From Akkermansia muciniphila (GTDB lineage: Bacteria > Verrucomicrobiota > Verrucomicrobiia > Limisphaerales > SIAT01): 44,803 bases of DNA. Each line of letters begins with the position of its first letter. Position 1 is the stretch's first letter. Made by a program: the position numbers and the translations under genes. Below the pieces are notes generated by a model that worked only from the letters and a program-made list of their open reading frames with translations, was not told where the DNA came from and searched no databases. The stretch spans positions 1-44,803 of the forward strand of contig CAMASG010000014.1 in assembly GCA_945860945.1 (NCBI GenBank), read 5' to 3'. Positions 1 to 12,300 of the stretch are shown here, in pieces.

Positions 1-2136
<2,136 letters not shown>

Positions 2137-2156
2137 CCGCGCCTTCAGAATCACGA

Positions 2157-2190
2157 AAGCCGTCTCGGGCAACCGAGGCGGCTTTTTGTT
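2157..2190 (+). terminator. Rho-independent terminator of ppdK
   Basis: A 12-bp stem (2157-2168 with 2173-2184, one G-U pair) closes a GCAA tetraloop and is followed by a T-run at 2183-2187. It lies 21 bases after the ppdK stop and separates that gene from the next. Confidence 0.85.
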
Positions 2191-2233
2191 TGAAGAGCTT
2201 TGTGCCGACGTCTATCGTCAACACCTCCAGATT

Positions 2234-3391
2234 ATGAAGACACTCCTTGCGTTCAGTTTTCTCGCCACCACCATTGTTCTCCTCGCCGCCGAACCGCCCG
2301 CGCCGAAGTTCCGCGCTGTGGACATTGATACGGCCGTCAACATCGGCTACGGCCTCGCCATCGCGGACATCAATGGCGACGGCAAGCCGGACATCGCGCT
2401 GGCCGATCAAAAGACGATTCAGTGGTACGAAAACCCGACGTGGAAGAAACACATCATCGCCGAGAACCTCACGCCGCAGGACAACGTTTGCATCGCCGCG
2501 ATAGACATTGATGGTGACGGCAAAGCCGAGATCGCCGTCGGCGCGGGGTGGAATCCCGGCGACACCGTGAACAGCGGCGCGGTTTTTTATCTCATCGCTC
2601 CCAAAGATCGCACACAGCGCTGGGAAGCAGTGAAGCTGCATCACGAGCCGACCGTCCACCGGATGCATTGGGCGAAAAACGCGGCGGGAAAATTCGAACT
2701 CATCGTCAAGCCGTTGCACGGCCGCGCCAATAAAGGCAACGAAGGCGCGGGTGGCCGCGTACTCGCCTACACCGTGCCTGCGAATCCGAAAGGCGAATGG
2801 AAGACCACCGTCGTGAGTGACGCGCTTCACGCGAGCCACAATTTCCAGCCGATCAATTGGGATAACGATCCGGAGCAGGAGCTGATTCTCGGCGCGAAGG
2901 AAGGATTGTTCTGGTTCGGTCAAAGCACCGGCGCGTGGAAGCGTCGGCAACTCGGCACGAATTGGGTTGGCGAAGTGCGCGATGGCAAGTTGCCCGGCGG
3001 CCAACGGTTCGCCGCGACCATCGAACCGATGCACGGGACGACGGTCGGCCTTTACACGCCGCCGCAGGGCAAAGGCCTGTGGTCGCGGCAAACCCTCGAC
3101 GAATCGCTCAAGGACGGTCACGCCCTCGGCGTGGGCGACGTGCTTGGTGCGGGCAGCGATCAGATCGTCGTCGCGTGGCGCGGGATGAATCCGAAAGGCG
3201 TTCCGGGCATCAAGCTCTTCGCGCCGCTCGACAAGGAAGGCAAGCAGTGGAAGTCGTTCCCGATTTCAGCCGCGGAGGTTGCGGTCGAGGATATGAAACT
3301 CGCCGACCTGAACGGCGACGGTAAATTGGACATCATCGCCGCCGGTCGGCAGACGAAGAATCTGCGGGTGTTTTTTAACGAGCGTCCTTGA
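2234..3391 (+). CDS. Secreted VCBS/FG-GAP repeat protein
   Basis: Predicted exported protein of 385 residues, probably a beta-propeller. The open frame reaches back to 2186, but the ATG at 2234 begins a clear signal peptide (MKTLLAFSFLATTIVLLAAE), so that start is chosen. Calcium-loop FG-GAP motifs recur: DINGDGKPDIALAD near residue 45, DIDGDGKAEIAVGAG near 90 and DLNGDGKLDIIAAG near 360. Proteins with these repeats act in carbohydrate binding, adhesion or as accessory domains of secreted enzymes; no catalytic domain is recognised here, so no substrate is proposed. Its 3' end overlaps the convergent symporter gene by 17 bases. It follows the ppdK terminator, so it is probably a single-gene unit. 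Confidence 0.85.
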   Translation: MKTLLAFSFLATTIVLLAAEPPAPKFRAVDIDTAVNIGYGLAIADINGDGKPDIALADQKTIQWYENPTWKKHIIAENLTPQDNVCIAAIDIDGDGKAEIAVGAGWNPGDTVNSGAVFYLIAPKDRTQRWEAVKLHHEPTVHRMHWAKNAAGKFELIVKPLHGRANKGNEGAGGRVLAYTVPANPKGEWKTTVVSDALHASHNFQPINWDNDPEQELILGAKEGLFWFGQSTGAWKRRQLGTNWVGEVRDGKLPGGQRFAATIEPMHGTTVGLYTPPQGKGLWSRQTLDESLKDGHALGVGDVLGAGSDQIVVAWRGMNPKGVPGIKLFAPLDKEGKQWKSFPISAAEVAVEDMKLADLNGDGKLDIIAAGRQTKNLRVFFNERP

Positions 3392-4850
3392 CCGACGCAT
3401 CTTCCGCGTTTCGTGTCGCCGGTCGTTTTTCCACGGCCGCCGTTATGACGTAGGCCAGCAATGCCGTCGCCAGCGAGGTGAGATAAACGTACGGGATTTC
3501 ATGCACATAAGTGCCGAAGACCCAGACTCCCGTGCCCGTGATGAGGGCTGCCGCCGCGCTTCGCGCCCCGCCGAATCCCGTGAAGAGACCGAAACCCATC
3601 GCCACAAAAAGGCCTGCGCTGCCGAAGGCCGAGGCGCTTTGCACCAATCCATAAATGCTCTCGGCTGACACGGCGAGACCGAGCGCTACCACGCCCGCGG
3701 CCACGACGCCGAGTTTGGAGAGGCGCAGCTTCGCCGATTCTTCCATCGTCGGACGATGCGGCAAAATCAGGTTGTGCGTCACCAGCGCGGAGGCCGCCAG
3801 CAGCGTGCTGTCCACGGTGGAGAGGATGGCCGAGACCAGCGCGCCCGCGAAAAGGATATAGAGGAAGGTCGGCAGATGTTTCTGCGCGAGGAGCGGAAGA
3901 AGTTGTTCCGGTTCCTTCAAGCCGGGCATCAGCGCCGGTCCGAGGAGTCCGATGAGCACTGGCACCAAACCGATGAGCACGTAAAGCCCGCCGCCCGCGA
4001 GCGCCGCGCGACGGGCGATTTCCGGTGAGCGGCAAGCGAGTGCGCGCGCGGCCAGTTCTTGAGCGGTGATTGAACCGATGATGGGAACTGCCCAGATCTC
4101 GACTGTCTCGAGCCAGTGAACATCGCCGAAGAGTCGAAGGCGTTCGGTGGGAATGGCGGCTGCGGTTTGCGCCACGCCGCCGGTTGCATTCACAATCACC
4201 ACGCCCAACACGCCGAGGCCGATGATGATGGCGATGCCTTGGACGAGATCGGTCATCACATCGGCACGCAGGCCGCCGGCAGCGGTGTAGGCGATGGCCA
4301 CGCCCGCACCGATGAGGATGCCGGTGGTGACACCGATGCCGGAGGAAGCGTCGAGCACTTGTCCGAAGGCGCGGATTTGCGCTGCGGCCCAGAGGAGCGA
4401 GGTCGGCACCATCAGCAGCACGGCGAGTTTTTCCACGTTGGGCGAGAAACGTTCGCGGAAGAGATCGCCGAGTGTGACGTATTTCCGCCGCCAGAGCGGC
4501 GCGGCGAAAACCAATCCCATCAGCATAAGGCAAATTCCATAGCCGAAGGGATCGGACGCCGTTCCAGAGAGGCCTTTTTCATACACCTTGCCCGCGGCGC
4601 CGATGCACGTCTCCGCGCCGAACCATGTGGCGAAAAAGCTGAACGTGGCCAGACCGAACCCGAAACTGCGGCCGGCCAGCAGGTAATCCTCCTCGGTCTT
4701 GTTCTTGCGCGTGACCCAGAGGCCGACGGCCAGTTGCAGAGCCACGTAGGCGAGTACTCCCATCAGGACGAGGTTCACGGCCGCGACATCAACGTAATTT
4801 GGCTTTGAATTCAAGGCCCGTTCTCGGCAACATCCTTCGCTGCTCGCCAT
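3375..4850 (-). CDS. Sodium:solute symporter (SSS family)
   Basis: Inner-membrane secondary transporter of 491 residues with about 13 hydrophobic segments. Family features include the N-terminal helix followed by TEEDYLLAGRSFG, then FFATWFGAETCIGAAGKVYEKG, and the SAILSTVDSTLLAASALVTHN segment (near residue 340), where SSS proteins place the second sodium site. The substrate cannot be read from sequence; proline, sugars and organic acids all occur in the family. The start is uncertain. The ATG at 4850 lies only 18 bases from the divergent aspS start, and residues 1-12 look unlike a transporter N-terminus, so a TTG at 4814 is a reasonable alternative. The 3' end overlaps the convergent VCBS gene. 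Confidence 0.88.
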   Translation of the reverse strand: MASSEGCCRERALNSKPNYVDVAAVNLVLMGVLAYVALQLAVGLWVTRKNKTEEDYLLAGRSFGFGLATFSFFATWFGAETCIGAAGKVYEKGLSGTASDPFGYGICLMLMGLVFAAPLWRRKYVTLGDLFRERFSPNVEKLAVLLMVPTSLLWAAAQIRAFGQVLDASSGIGVTTGILIGAGVAIAYTAAGGLRADVMTDLVQGIAIIIGLGVLGVVIVNATGGVAQTAAAIPTERLRLFGDVHWLETVEIWAVPIIGSITAQELAARALACRSPEIARRAALAGGGLYVLIGLVPVLIGLLGPALMPGLKEPEQLLPLLAQKHLPTFLYILFAGALVSAILSTVDSTLLAASALVTHNLILPHRPTMEESAKLRLSKLGVVAAGVVALGLAVSAESIYGLVQSASAFGSAGLFVAMGFGLFTGFGGARSAAAALITGTGVWVFGTYVHEIPYVYLTSLATALLAYVITAAVEKRPATRNAEDASVKDAR

Positions 4851-4868
4851 GCGCGGGCATCAAATTTC

Positions 4869-6671
4869 ATGAAACGCACGCATCACTGCAACGAGCTCCG
4901 TCCGGCGCATATCGGCCAGACGGTCACGCTGGCCGGCTGGGTCCATTCTCGCCGCGACCTTGGCGGTCTTCTCTTCATCGACCTGCGCGATCGCGAGGGG
5001 CGCACGCAGACCGTTTTCGACCCGTCGAGTTTGCCGAAGGAATTGGTGGACGCCGCGAGTAAGCTCCACAGCGAGTCGGTCATCACGGTCACCGGCCCCG
5101 TGCGTCAGCGTCCGAATGGCACCGAGAATGCCAAGATTCCCACCGGGCCGATCGAGGTGATGGTGGAATCCTTCACCGTGCTCAACTACGCCGATGTGCT
5201 GCCGTTCCCAGTGGACGATCCGGAGATTGCTAACAAGGTGAACGAGGAGTTGCGCCTGCAGTATCGTTACCTCGATCTGCGTCGGCCCGAGATGACGCGC
5301 AATTTGCGAGTGCGTTCGAAGGTCGCCACCGCCACGCGCGTGTTCATGGAGGAGCAGGGGTTCCTCGAGGTGGAGACGCCCACGCTCTTCAAATCCACCC
5401 CTGAAGGCGCACGCGAATTCCTTGTGCCGAATCGCCGCGAGCCCGGCACGTTCTACGCGCTGCCGCAGTCACCGCAGCAGTTCAAACAGATTCTCATGTG
5501 CGCTGGTGTCGAGCGTTACTTCCAGCTCGCCCGCTGTTATCGCGACGAGGATCTTCGCGCGGATCGCCAGCCCGAGTTCACGCAGGTGGACATCGAGATG
5601 AGCTTCATCGATCGCGAAGATATTTACGCGCTCATCGAGGGTCTTCTCAAACGCGTGTGGAACATCGCGCTGAACATCGACATTCCCACGCCGTTCAAGC
5701 GCATCAGCTTCGAGGAAGCGCTCAATCGCTACGGCATCGACAAGCCCGACACGCGTTTCGGCATGGAGTTGGTGGACTTCACCGAAGACTTCCGTGCGAG
5801 CACGTTCAAGGTTTTCAGCGGAACCATCGCCAACGGTGGCGTGGTGAAAGCGATCAACGCCAAAGGCCTCGCGTGTGCGACGCAGGGGCAGATCGAGACG
5901 ATGACCGAGTATGCGAAGAGCTTCGGCGCGAAAGGACTCGCGTTCATCAAGGTCGAGAAGGGTGAATGGAAATCGCCTATCGTGAAGTTTTTCAGCGACG
6001 CCGAGAAAGCCGCGCTCACGCAGAAGCTGGCTATCGAGGAGGGTGATTTGATTCTCTTCGCGGCCGATCAATGGCTCAACGCTTGCGAAATTCTTGGCAA
6101 GATCCGTCTCTACTGTGCCGACCTGTTGAAGGCGCAGGGCAAGCTGACGATTGCTCCGGGCCAGTTCAATTTTCTCTGGGTCATCGAATTTCCGCTGCTC
6201 GGTTTCGATCGCGAGCAGAACCGGTGGTATTCGAGCCATCACCCGTTCACCGCGCCGGTGGCCGATGATATTCCGTTGCTCAAACAGGATCCGAAGAAAG
6301 TCCGCGGCCAGCATTACGACATCGTGGTCAACGGCGTGGAACTCGGCGGCGGCAGCATCCGTATTCACCAACCCGACGTGCAGAAGACTATCTTCGAAGA
6401 GATTCTGAAGATTCCGCCGGACGAGACGCAACTGCGCTTCGGCTACATGCTGGAGGCGTTCAGATACGGCGCGCCCCCGCACGGTGGCATCGCGCTCGGC
6501 TTCGATCGTCTCATCGCCATCCTCTGCAATACCCCGAGCATCCGCGACGTGATCGCTTTTCCCAAGACCGCCAAGGGCGTCTGCATGATGACCGACTCGC
6601 CGGCGGGCGTCAGCGCGCGCCAACTCCGTGACCTCCACATCGAAGTGAAGGCGGCTCCGAAGAAGGATTAA
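4869..6671 (+). CDS. aspS: Aspartyl-tRNA synthetase (bacterial type)
   Basis: Charges tRNA-Asp, or tRNA-Asp and tRNA-Asn if non-discriminating. At 600 residues it has the usual bacterial length. It has an N-terminal OB-fold anticodon-binding domain (VTLAGWVHSRRDLGGLLFIDLRD), class II motif 2 (YFQLARCYRDEDLRADRQPE), a GAD insertion domain around residues 290-420 and motif 3 (GIALGFDRLIAIL) near the end. The start matches the family N-terminus (MKRTHHCNELRP). The stop TAA shares its last base with the grpE ATG, so the two genes are probably translationally coupled and aspS-grpE-dnaJ-rsmE may form one transcription unit. Discrimination between tRNA-Asp and tRNA-Asn cannot be decided here. Confidence 0.97.
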   Translation: MKRTHHCNELRPAHIGQTVTLAGWVHSRRDLGGLLFIDLRDREGRTQTVFDPSSLPKELVDAASKLHSESVITVTGPVRQRPNGTENAKIPTGPIEVMVESFTVLNYADVLPFPVDDPEIANKVNEELRLQYRYLDLRRPEMTRNLRVRSKVATATRVFMEEQGFLEVETPTLFKSTPEGAREFLVPNRREPGTFYALPQSPQQFKQILMCAGVERYFQLARCYRDEDLRADRQPEFTQVDIEMSFIDREDIYALIEGLLKRVWNIALNIDIPTPFKRISFEEALNRYGIDKPDTRFGMELVDFTEDFRASTFKVFSGTIANGGVVKAINAKGLACATQGQIETMTEYAKSFGAKGLAFIKVEKGEWKSPIVKFFSDAEKAALTQKLAIEEGDLILFAADQWLNACEILGKIRLYCADLLKAQGKLTIAPGQFNFLWVIEFPLLGFDREQNRWYSSHHPFTAPVADDIPLLKQDPKKVRGQHYDIVVNGVELGGGSIRIHQPDVQKTIFEEILKIPPDETQLRFGYMLEAFRYGAPPHGGIALGFDRLIAILCNTPSIRDVIAFPKTAKGVCMMTDSPAGVSARQLRDLHIEVKAAPKKD

Positions 6672-7261
6672 TGTTTCAGAAGATTTGGAAATCAATGAGC
6701 GAAGAGAAGAAGAACGAAGCCGCGCCTGCCGATGAGCAATCGACTGGCGAAGCGCTGACTGAAGTGAAGATGGTGAGCCTCAATGCCGAAGAGTTTGAGC
6801 TAATCAAGGACAAGGCCGTGAAAGCCGACGAGCATTGGGAGCGATTGCTGCGGCAGACGGCGGAGTTCGAGAATTTCAAGAAGCGCGCAGCGCGCGAGCG
6901 GCTGGATTCGATCCGCTTCGCCAACGAATCGCTGCTCGCTCGATTGATTCCCGTGCTGGACAACTTTGAAATGGCTTTGATGGTCGCGAATCAAGCTCAG
7001 GAAAATTCCGCTGACTCGCTCAAGGCCGGCGTGGCGATGATTGCGGAGCAACTCAAGAGCCTTCTCGTTGATTCGGGATTAGAAGAGATTGACGCGGCGG
7101 GCAAAGCGTTCGACCCCAATTTCCACGAGGCCGTTTCGCAGCAGGAGACGGCGGACGTGCCCGAGGGGCAGGTGGTTCAGCAGCTTCGCAAAGGTTACAA
7201 GCTCAAGGAGCGTCTCATCCGACCCGCGACGGTGATCGTTGCCAAGAAGCCGACGGCGTAG
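6671..7261 (+). CDS. grpE: GrpE, nucleotide exchange factor for DnaK
   Basis: Promotes ADP release from DnaK in the heat-shock chaperone cycle; cytoplasmic dimer. At 196 residues, it has a charged, low-complexity N-terminus, a long helix (about residues 45-110, with LLRQTAEFENFKKRAARER) and a C-terminal beta-wing domain with DPNFHEAV and KGYKLKERLIRPATVIVAK. The ATG at 6671 overlaps the aspS stop (TAATG), with AAGGA just upstream; an in-frame ATG at 6695 (MSEEKKNEA) is a possible alternative start. dnaJ follows after 3 bases. I see no CIRCE element or hrcA in this cluster, so any heat-shock control would have to come from further upstream or from a sigma factor. Confidence 0.96.
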   Translation: MFQKIWKSMSEEKKNEAAPADEQSTGEALTEVKMVSLNAEEFELIKDKAVKADEHWERLLRQTAEFENFKKRAARERLDSIRFANESLLARLIPVLDNFEMALMVANQAQENSADSLKAGVAMIAEQLKSLLVDSGLEEIDAAGKAFDPNFHEAVSQQETADVPEGQVVQQLRKGYKLKERLIRPATVIVAKKPTA

Positions 7262-7264
7262 TTT

Positions 7265-8422
7265 ATGGCCAAGCGCGATTATTACGAGGTGCTCGGCGTG
7301 GACCGCAACGCCAGCGCGGAGGAAATCAAGAAGGCTTACCGCAAGCAGGCGGTGAAATATCATCCGGACAAGAACCCGGGCGACAAATCTGCGGAGGAGA
7401 AGTTCAAGGAAGTCGGAGAATCCTACGAAGCCTTGAGCGATGCGCAAAAGAAGGCGGCTTACGATCAGCATGGGCACGCGGCGTTCGATCCGCGCGCGCG
7501 TGCGGGTGCCGGCGGCGGGCGCGCGGGTGGTTTCCACGATCCATTTGACATTTTCCGAGAAGCATTCAGTGGCAGCGGTGGCGGTGGTAGTGGCGGGAGC
7601 CTCTTCGAGGAATTCTTTGGCGGCGAACGCCGCGATTCATCGGGAACGCAGCGCGGTTCGGACTTGCGCTACGATTTGGAAATCACTTTTGAAGAGGCCG
7701 TGCTCGGGTGCGAGAAAGAAATCGGCGTCACCAAGCTCGATACCTGTGATGGCTGCCGCGGTTCCGGCGCGGAACAAGGTTCAAACACGAAAGCCTGCGC
7801 GACCTGCGGAGGCCGCGGCCAAGTCGTGATGGCGCGCGGTATTTTCAGCATCCAGCAAACGTGTCCGCGTTGCGAAGGCGCTGGCCGTGTGGTGGAGAAG
7901 CCGTGTCATACTTGCCGCGGTGCCGGACGCAAGGAGAAGACTTCCAAGATAAAGCTCAAGATCCCCGCGGGCGTCGATACCGGCGCGCGGTTGCGTTCCT
8001 CGGGCAACGGCGAAGCCGGCGCACGAGGTGGCAAGCAGGGCGATCTTTACGTAGTCCTGCATGTCCGCGAGCACGAGATTTTTCAGCGTGACGGCGACGA
8101 TCTGGTTTGCGAAGTGCCGATCAATTTCGTGCAGGCAGCGCTTGGCGCGGAAGTCGAAGTCCCGACGATGAGCGGTCCCGCGCATATTCGCATTCCGGCC
8201 AGCACGCAGACTGGGACGACCTTTCGACTTAAAGGCCGCGGCGTTAAAAACATTCAAGGTCACGGCACAGGCGATCTGCACGTGCGCATCTCGGTCGAAG
8301 TGCCCACGCACCTCAACAGCGCGCAGAAAGCCAAACTCGAGGAGTTCGCCGCGCTGTGCGACTCGAGCGTAAATCCGCAGGCCAAGAGCTTCTTCGAGAA
8401 GGCAAAAAACTTTTTCAAGTGA
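7265..8422 (+). CDS. dnaJ: Chaperone protein DnaJ
   Basis: J-domain co-chaperone that delivers unfolded substrates to DnaK and stimulates its ATPase. At 385 residues it is full length. Domain order: J domain (residues 1-70) with the essential HPD in [10 protein letters not shown]; Gly/Phe-rich linker (about 75-125, including runs of Gly); zinc-finger region with all four CxxCxGxG repeats ([32 protein letters not shown]); and C-terminal substrate-binding domains. It starts 3 bases after grpE, so co-translation is likely. All zinc ligands and the HPD are intact, so it should be a functional type I DnaJ. Confidence 0.98.
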   Translation: MAKRDYYEVLGVDRNASAEEIKKAYRKQAVKYHPDKNPGDKSAEEKFKEVGESYEALSDAQKKAAYDQHGHAAFDPRARAGAGGGRAGGFHDPFDIFREAFSGSGGGGSGGSLFEEFFGGERRDSSGTQRGSDLRYDLEITFEEAVLGCEKEIGVTKLDTCDGCRGSGAEQGSNTKACATCGGRGQVVMARGIFSIQQTCPRCEGAGRVVEKPCHTCRGAGRKEKTSKIKLKIPAGVDTGARLRSSGNGEAGARGGKQGDLYVVLHVREHEIFQRDGDDLVCEVPINFVQAALGAEVEVPTMSGPAHIRIPASTQTGTTFRLKGRGVKNIQGHGTGDLHVRISVEVPTHLNSAQKAKLEEFAALCDSSVNPQAKSFFEKAKNFFK

Positions 8423-8517
8423 TGCCGCGGAGTAATTGATTGGCGCAGTGACGATTCAGTTTTCTGCCGCGCAAATCTAATCTCGACTCCGTGCGCCCGA
8501 CCTTCGAGCATTCATCC

Positions 8518-9297
8518 ATGCCGTTTGAGTATCGTCCAACGTATCGCTTCTATTTGCCCGCGGCATCCAAAGCCGTTGCGGAGATTATCCTGACTGAACG
8601 CGAGGCTCATCACGCTGCGCAAGTGCTGCGTGTGCGCGCGGGTGAATGTGTGGCTGTGCTGGATGGTGCGGGTTTGGAATGCGCCTGCGAAGTGCGCGAG
8701 GTAGCAAAGCGCACAGTGACGTTGACTGTGATTGAGCGCCGAATGCATCCGGTGCCGAGATCGCGCGTGACGTTGGTTCAGGCGCTGGCTAAAGCCAAAG
8801 CGTTTGACGCGATTCTCCAGAAGGCGACCGAGTTGGGGGCGGTGCGCATCGTGCCGCTGGCGGTGGAGCGTTCGGTGGCACACGTGGATGCGGACGACGC
8901 AGCTGAAAAGGTGGAGAAATGGCGCGCGACGGCCATCGAAGCGATGAAGCAAAGCGGTTGGCCGTGGTTGCCAGTGATTGAAACGCCGCTCACACCGAAA
9001 GCATTTCTGGCGCGTGCAGAGTTACAAAGTGAGCTGACGTTTATCGCGTCACTTCAATCAGGTGCACGGCATCCTCGCGAATGCTTCCAGGAATTCTTTC
9101 TCCAGCATCAACGGCAACCGGCATCGGTGGCGGTGTGGGTTGGACCGGAGGGAGACTTCACGTCCGCTGAGGTTGAGTTGGCGCTGGCCGCAGGCGCGCG
9201 ACCGATCACGCTTGGTCCGACGGTGCTGCGCGCGGACACGGCGGCGATTTATTGCCTCTCGATCATCGGCTACGAACTCGCCGCAGCGCAACGTTGA
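8518..9297 (+). CDS. rsmE: 16S rRNA (uracil(1498)-N3)-methyltransferase RsmE
   Basis: SPOUT-fold enzyme that methylates U1498 of 16S rRNA using S-adenosylmethionine. With the ATG at 8518 it has 259 residues; a GTG at 8491 would add nine residues with no homology, so the ATG is preferred. Seen: an N-terminal PUA-like domain (HHAAQVLRVRAGECVAVLDG), then the knotted methyltransferase with KAKAFDAILQKATELG, ATEAMKQSG-like text (AIEAMKQSGW), WVGPEGDFTSAE and LGPTVLRADTAA, which form the SAM-binding trefoil knot. It lies 95 bases after dnaJ, a common neighbourhood for rsmE. It is convergent with the DUF2723 gene, leaving a gap of only 6 bases. Confidence 0.95.
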   Translation: MPFEYRPTYRFYLPAASKAVAEIILTEREAHHAAQVLRVRAGECVAVLDGAGLECACEVREVAKRTVTLTVIERRMHPVPRSRVTLVQALAKAKAFDAILQKATELGAVRIVPLAVERSVAHVDADDAAEKVEKWRATAIEAMKQSGWPWLPVIETPLTPKAFLARAELQSELTFIASLQSGARHPRECFQEFFLQHQRQPASVAVWVGPEGDFTSAEVELALAAGARPITLGPTVLRADTAAIYCLSIIGYELAAAQR

Positions 9298-9303
9298 GGC
9301 GCG

Positions 9304-12300
9304 TTACTTCTTCGGCGGCGCTGGTAACGGATTCAACAATTGCTTGAAGGCGGACAGCGGTTGAAGGTTCGCGAAATTCGTATCGCTTTGGAGGATGGCC
9401 CGCATGTTCTTCGCAGTCGATTGAGTGATGAGACGTTGATCGCTGATCTGGAGCGATTGGCGCAGGGACTGAAGCGTCGGCTCGATTTTTCCCAACGTGT
9501 TCTGCACGAGCGCGAGGTCGTACAAAACTTCGGGGCTCGTGGGATTAAGCACGGAGAGCCGCGTGAAGATGGGCTCCTGTTTCGCCCAATCACCGAGCAT
9601 GCGATAAGCCTGACCGGCGGCCGTGAGGGTGAGCGTGTCGGGATTGGGTGTCGCAGCGAGGCGGTCGATGATGGCCGCGGCCTTGTCGCGCTGTTGCAAC
9701 TCGAGATAGAGCGAGAAGAGGCCGAGGGCGACCTTCGCGTTCGTCGGGTTGAGATTGTAAGCCTGTTCGTATTGCGCGATGAGTGCGGGGGTTTGCGTGG
9801 GGCTCGCCTGCTGACGGATGACTTGAAGCTGCTTGTGCAGTTCGATGAGATGGAGGTTGTCGCGGTCGAGCGCGAGGGCGGTGGCGGCGACTAGTTCGGC
9901 ATCTTCGTAGCGCTTGTGATTCACGAGAAGCGTCGTGTAGCGGTAAACCAACTCGGGGCTGTACGGGCAGAAGGCGAACGCCTGTTTGTAGGCGAAGTCG
10001 GCTTCTTTGAACATGCGATAGTAGGCGGGCGATTCTTTGGCGAGTTGGCTGAGGCGCCAAGTGTAAAGACCGCCGATCGCAGTGCGGAGTTTGGCGAAAG
10101 ATTTTTGCGCGTCGTTGTCGCGAACGAACTTTGGGTCGCCGGTGAAGGCGTCGAAATTGCGGCGATGATAAGTCTTTTCGGCGAACGCGGCGATCGTCGC
10201 GACGGGGGTATCGTAGCCGATCCAGTCACCGACAAGACGCTCGGAGTAGTGCCGCCAGAACTTGTGATCCTTCGTCAGCATTTCCTCGGTCAACTCCTTC
10301 AACGGCTCGCGGTTGATTTTCAGAATGATTCCGAAGGGCGAGAGGTGGGGATACATCCAGTCGAGCGCGAAGCTCTCCTCGACGTAGAACTCGTGGCCGG
10401 GGTTGCGGTCGAAGATGTTCTTGGCGAGCAATCCGTTGATGGCCATCACCGCGCCTTGGCCGCTGACTTGGATGTGGTCACCGATGACGCGGAAATCTTC
10501 GTAGGGTTTGAGCTGGCCGAGTTTGGCGCGCCGCTGCGCGTCTTCATAATATTCCTCATAAGCCTTCTGCGATTCGGCGTAGTTGGGGATGTGGATTTCT
10601 TTCGCGGGATAAACACCGTCCTTGCGGCGACGAGCCTCGATGCGCTCACCGAGAGCGAGCAACGGTCCGTCAAGCCAGCGATGCGCGAGGCCGGCAAGTG
10701 CGTTCGTGCGCACGCCGATTTCGCGCTCCTTTGAGGAACGGAGAAATTCGCGGAAGAACGGCGGGTCCACCTGCGTGCTGCGATTGTAGTGGGCGCGGAT
10801 ATATTCGAGGTAGGTGGAATCGGCCAGCGCGTTTTGCGTGATGATGTACACGTCGCGCCGGTCGAAGTCCGGATCGCGCCGCTGCTCGGGCTTGATGAAG
10901 CTTTCGCAGAAAATCATATAGGTCGGGCAGAAGCGTCCGGGATCGGTGCCGCCGTAGAGAACCGCGTCTTTGGCCATCGGCGGATAGACGTTGAACGGCG
11001 GCGTGAACATGTCGTGCCCGTACCAGAAGCCGAAGAGATGGCCGCGCTGCTCGTTGTCAGCCCAGTTCGCGAGAATGGAACGCAGCGGCATCAACGAGAA
11101 GAGCACGAGCGCACAGATGGCCGCGCGCTGTTTCCCGAGCATCAGTGCGGCGATGAAGAGAACGGTGAGTCCGAGGCCAATCAGCTCCGCGGTGCGAGGC
11201 AGAGCGAATTGAGTTTCCTGAAACGTTGTCACCGTGAGCGCCAACTCGATGAGCACGGCGATGCCCGCGCCGGCGAGCATCCAGCGGGCGCATCGATCGA
11301 ACTGACAACGCAGAAGTCCTGCGAGCAACGCGAGGCCGCAGCCGATGCCGAGCGCGACCAATAAATGCGCGGAGGCGAAGAACACTTTGTTCAGGTGGCG
11401 ATTGGATTGGTCGCCGGTCGGATTGAGAAGAACGATGAGCAGCGTGACGAGGCTGAGGAACACCGCGCCCATCCCGAGCAACCACGCGCGTTCGCGTTTC
11501 TGCATTCGGAACAAAAAGGCGAATGGCAGCAGGCCGATCAAGATGTACACGAGGCTGAATTCGTCCATCACGTCGGTAACGAAAATGCCGACCTGCCCGC
11601 CGTCGAACGCGCGGTCGCCATTCCAGTCGAAGAGAAACTTTGCGAGGCTATCCGTCGGCGTGATCTTGTCGTATTGGCCGCGGGTGAGCACGTGGGTGAA
11701 ACCTTGAATCGTGCGTGGATAGCCCCAGTTCATAGGCGGGTTGGTCATCGAAGCCAGCGGCATGTAGAAGTTAAGCATCGCGCCGGCGACCCAGCAGAGC
11801 GCGGTGACTCCGGTGGCGGTGAGCGCGGTGAAGCGTGGCCGCAGGGCTTCGAGAGGATTGGGTTGTGCAAGGTCTTCCTGCAGCGAGTGCCAGAAGAGAC
11901 CGGCGAGGCCGGCGAGCGTGATGAAGAAATAAATCTTCAGTAATGAGGCGGCGCCAGCGAAGTCGGCTATGCCAACCTTCTTCATCCACATGGCCCAGAT
12001 GAGCGTGGCGAAACAAAAGTAAGCGCCGGAGAGGAGCCACTTAAAAGCGCGGTCGGCTTTCAGTGTGAACCAAAGCGTGGCCAGCACACAGCCGATGCCG
12101 ATGGCGTTGTAAACGCCGATGACGATGGGGCTCATCTCGACCTGCATGCTGGCCTTGGCCGCGAAGATTTTCGTAGCGAGACCAAGCAGATAAACGAAGC
12201 TGTTCCGGAGGAAGAAATCGCGCCCGAGCAACGGTTGGCGGATGAGAATGAGCACCTCGATGCCGACCGCAGCGAGCAGCAGCGTCTGGTGGTTTGTGAA

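Noticed and set aside
5469-6695. 408-residue minus-strand frame opposite aspS
   Set aside because: Fully covered by the well-supported aspS; composition is the mirror of its codon bias.
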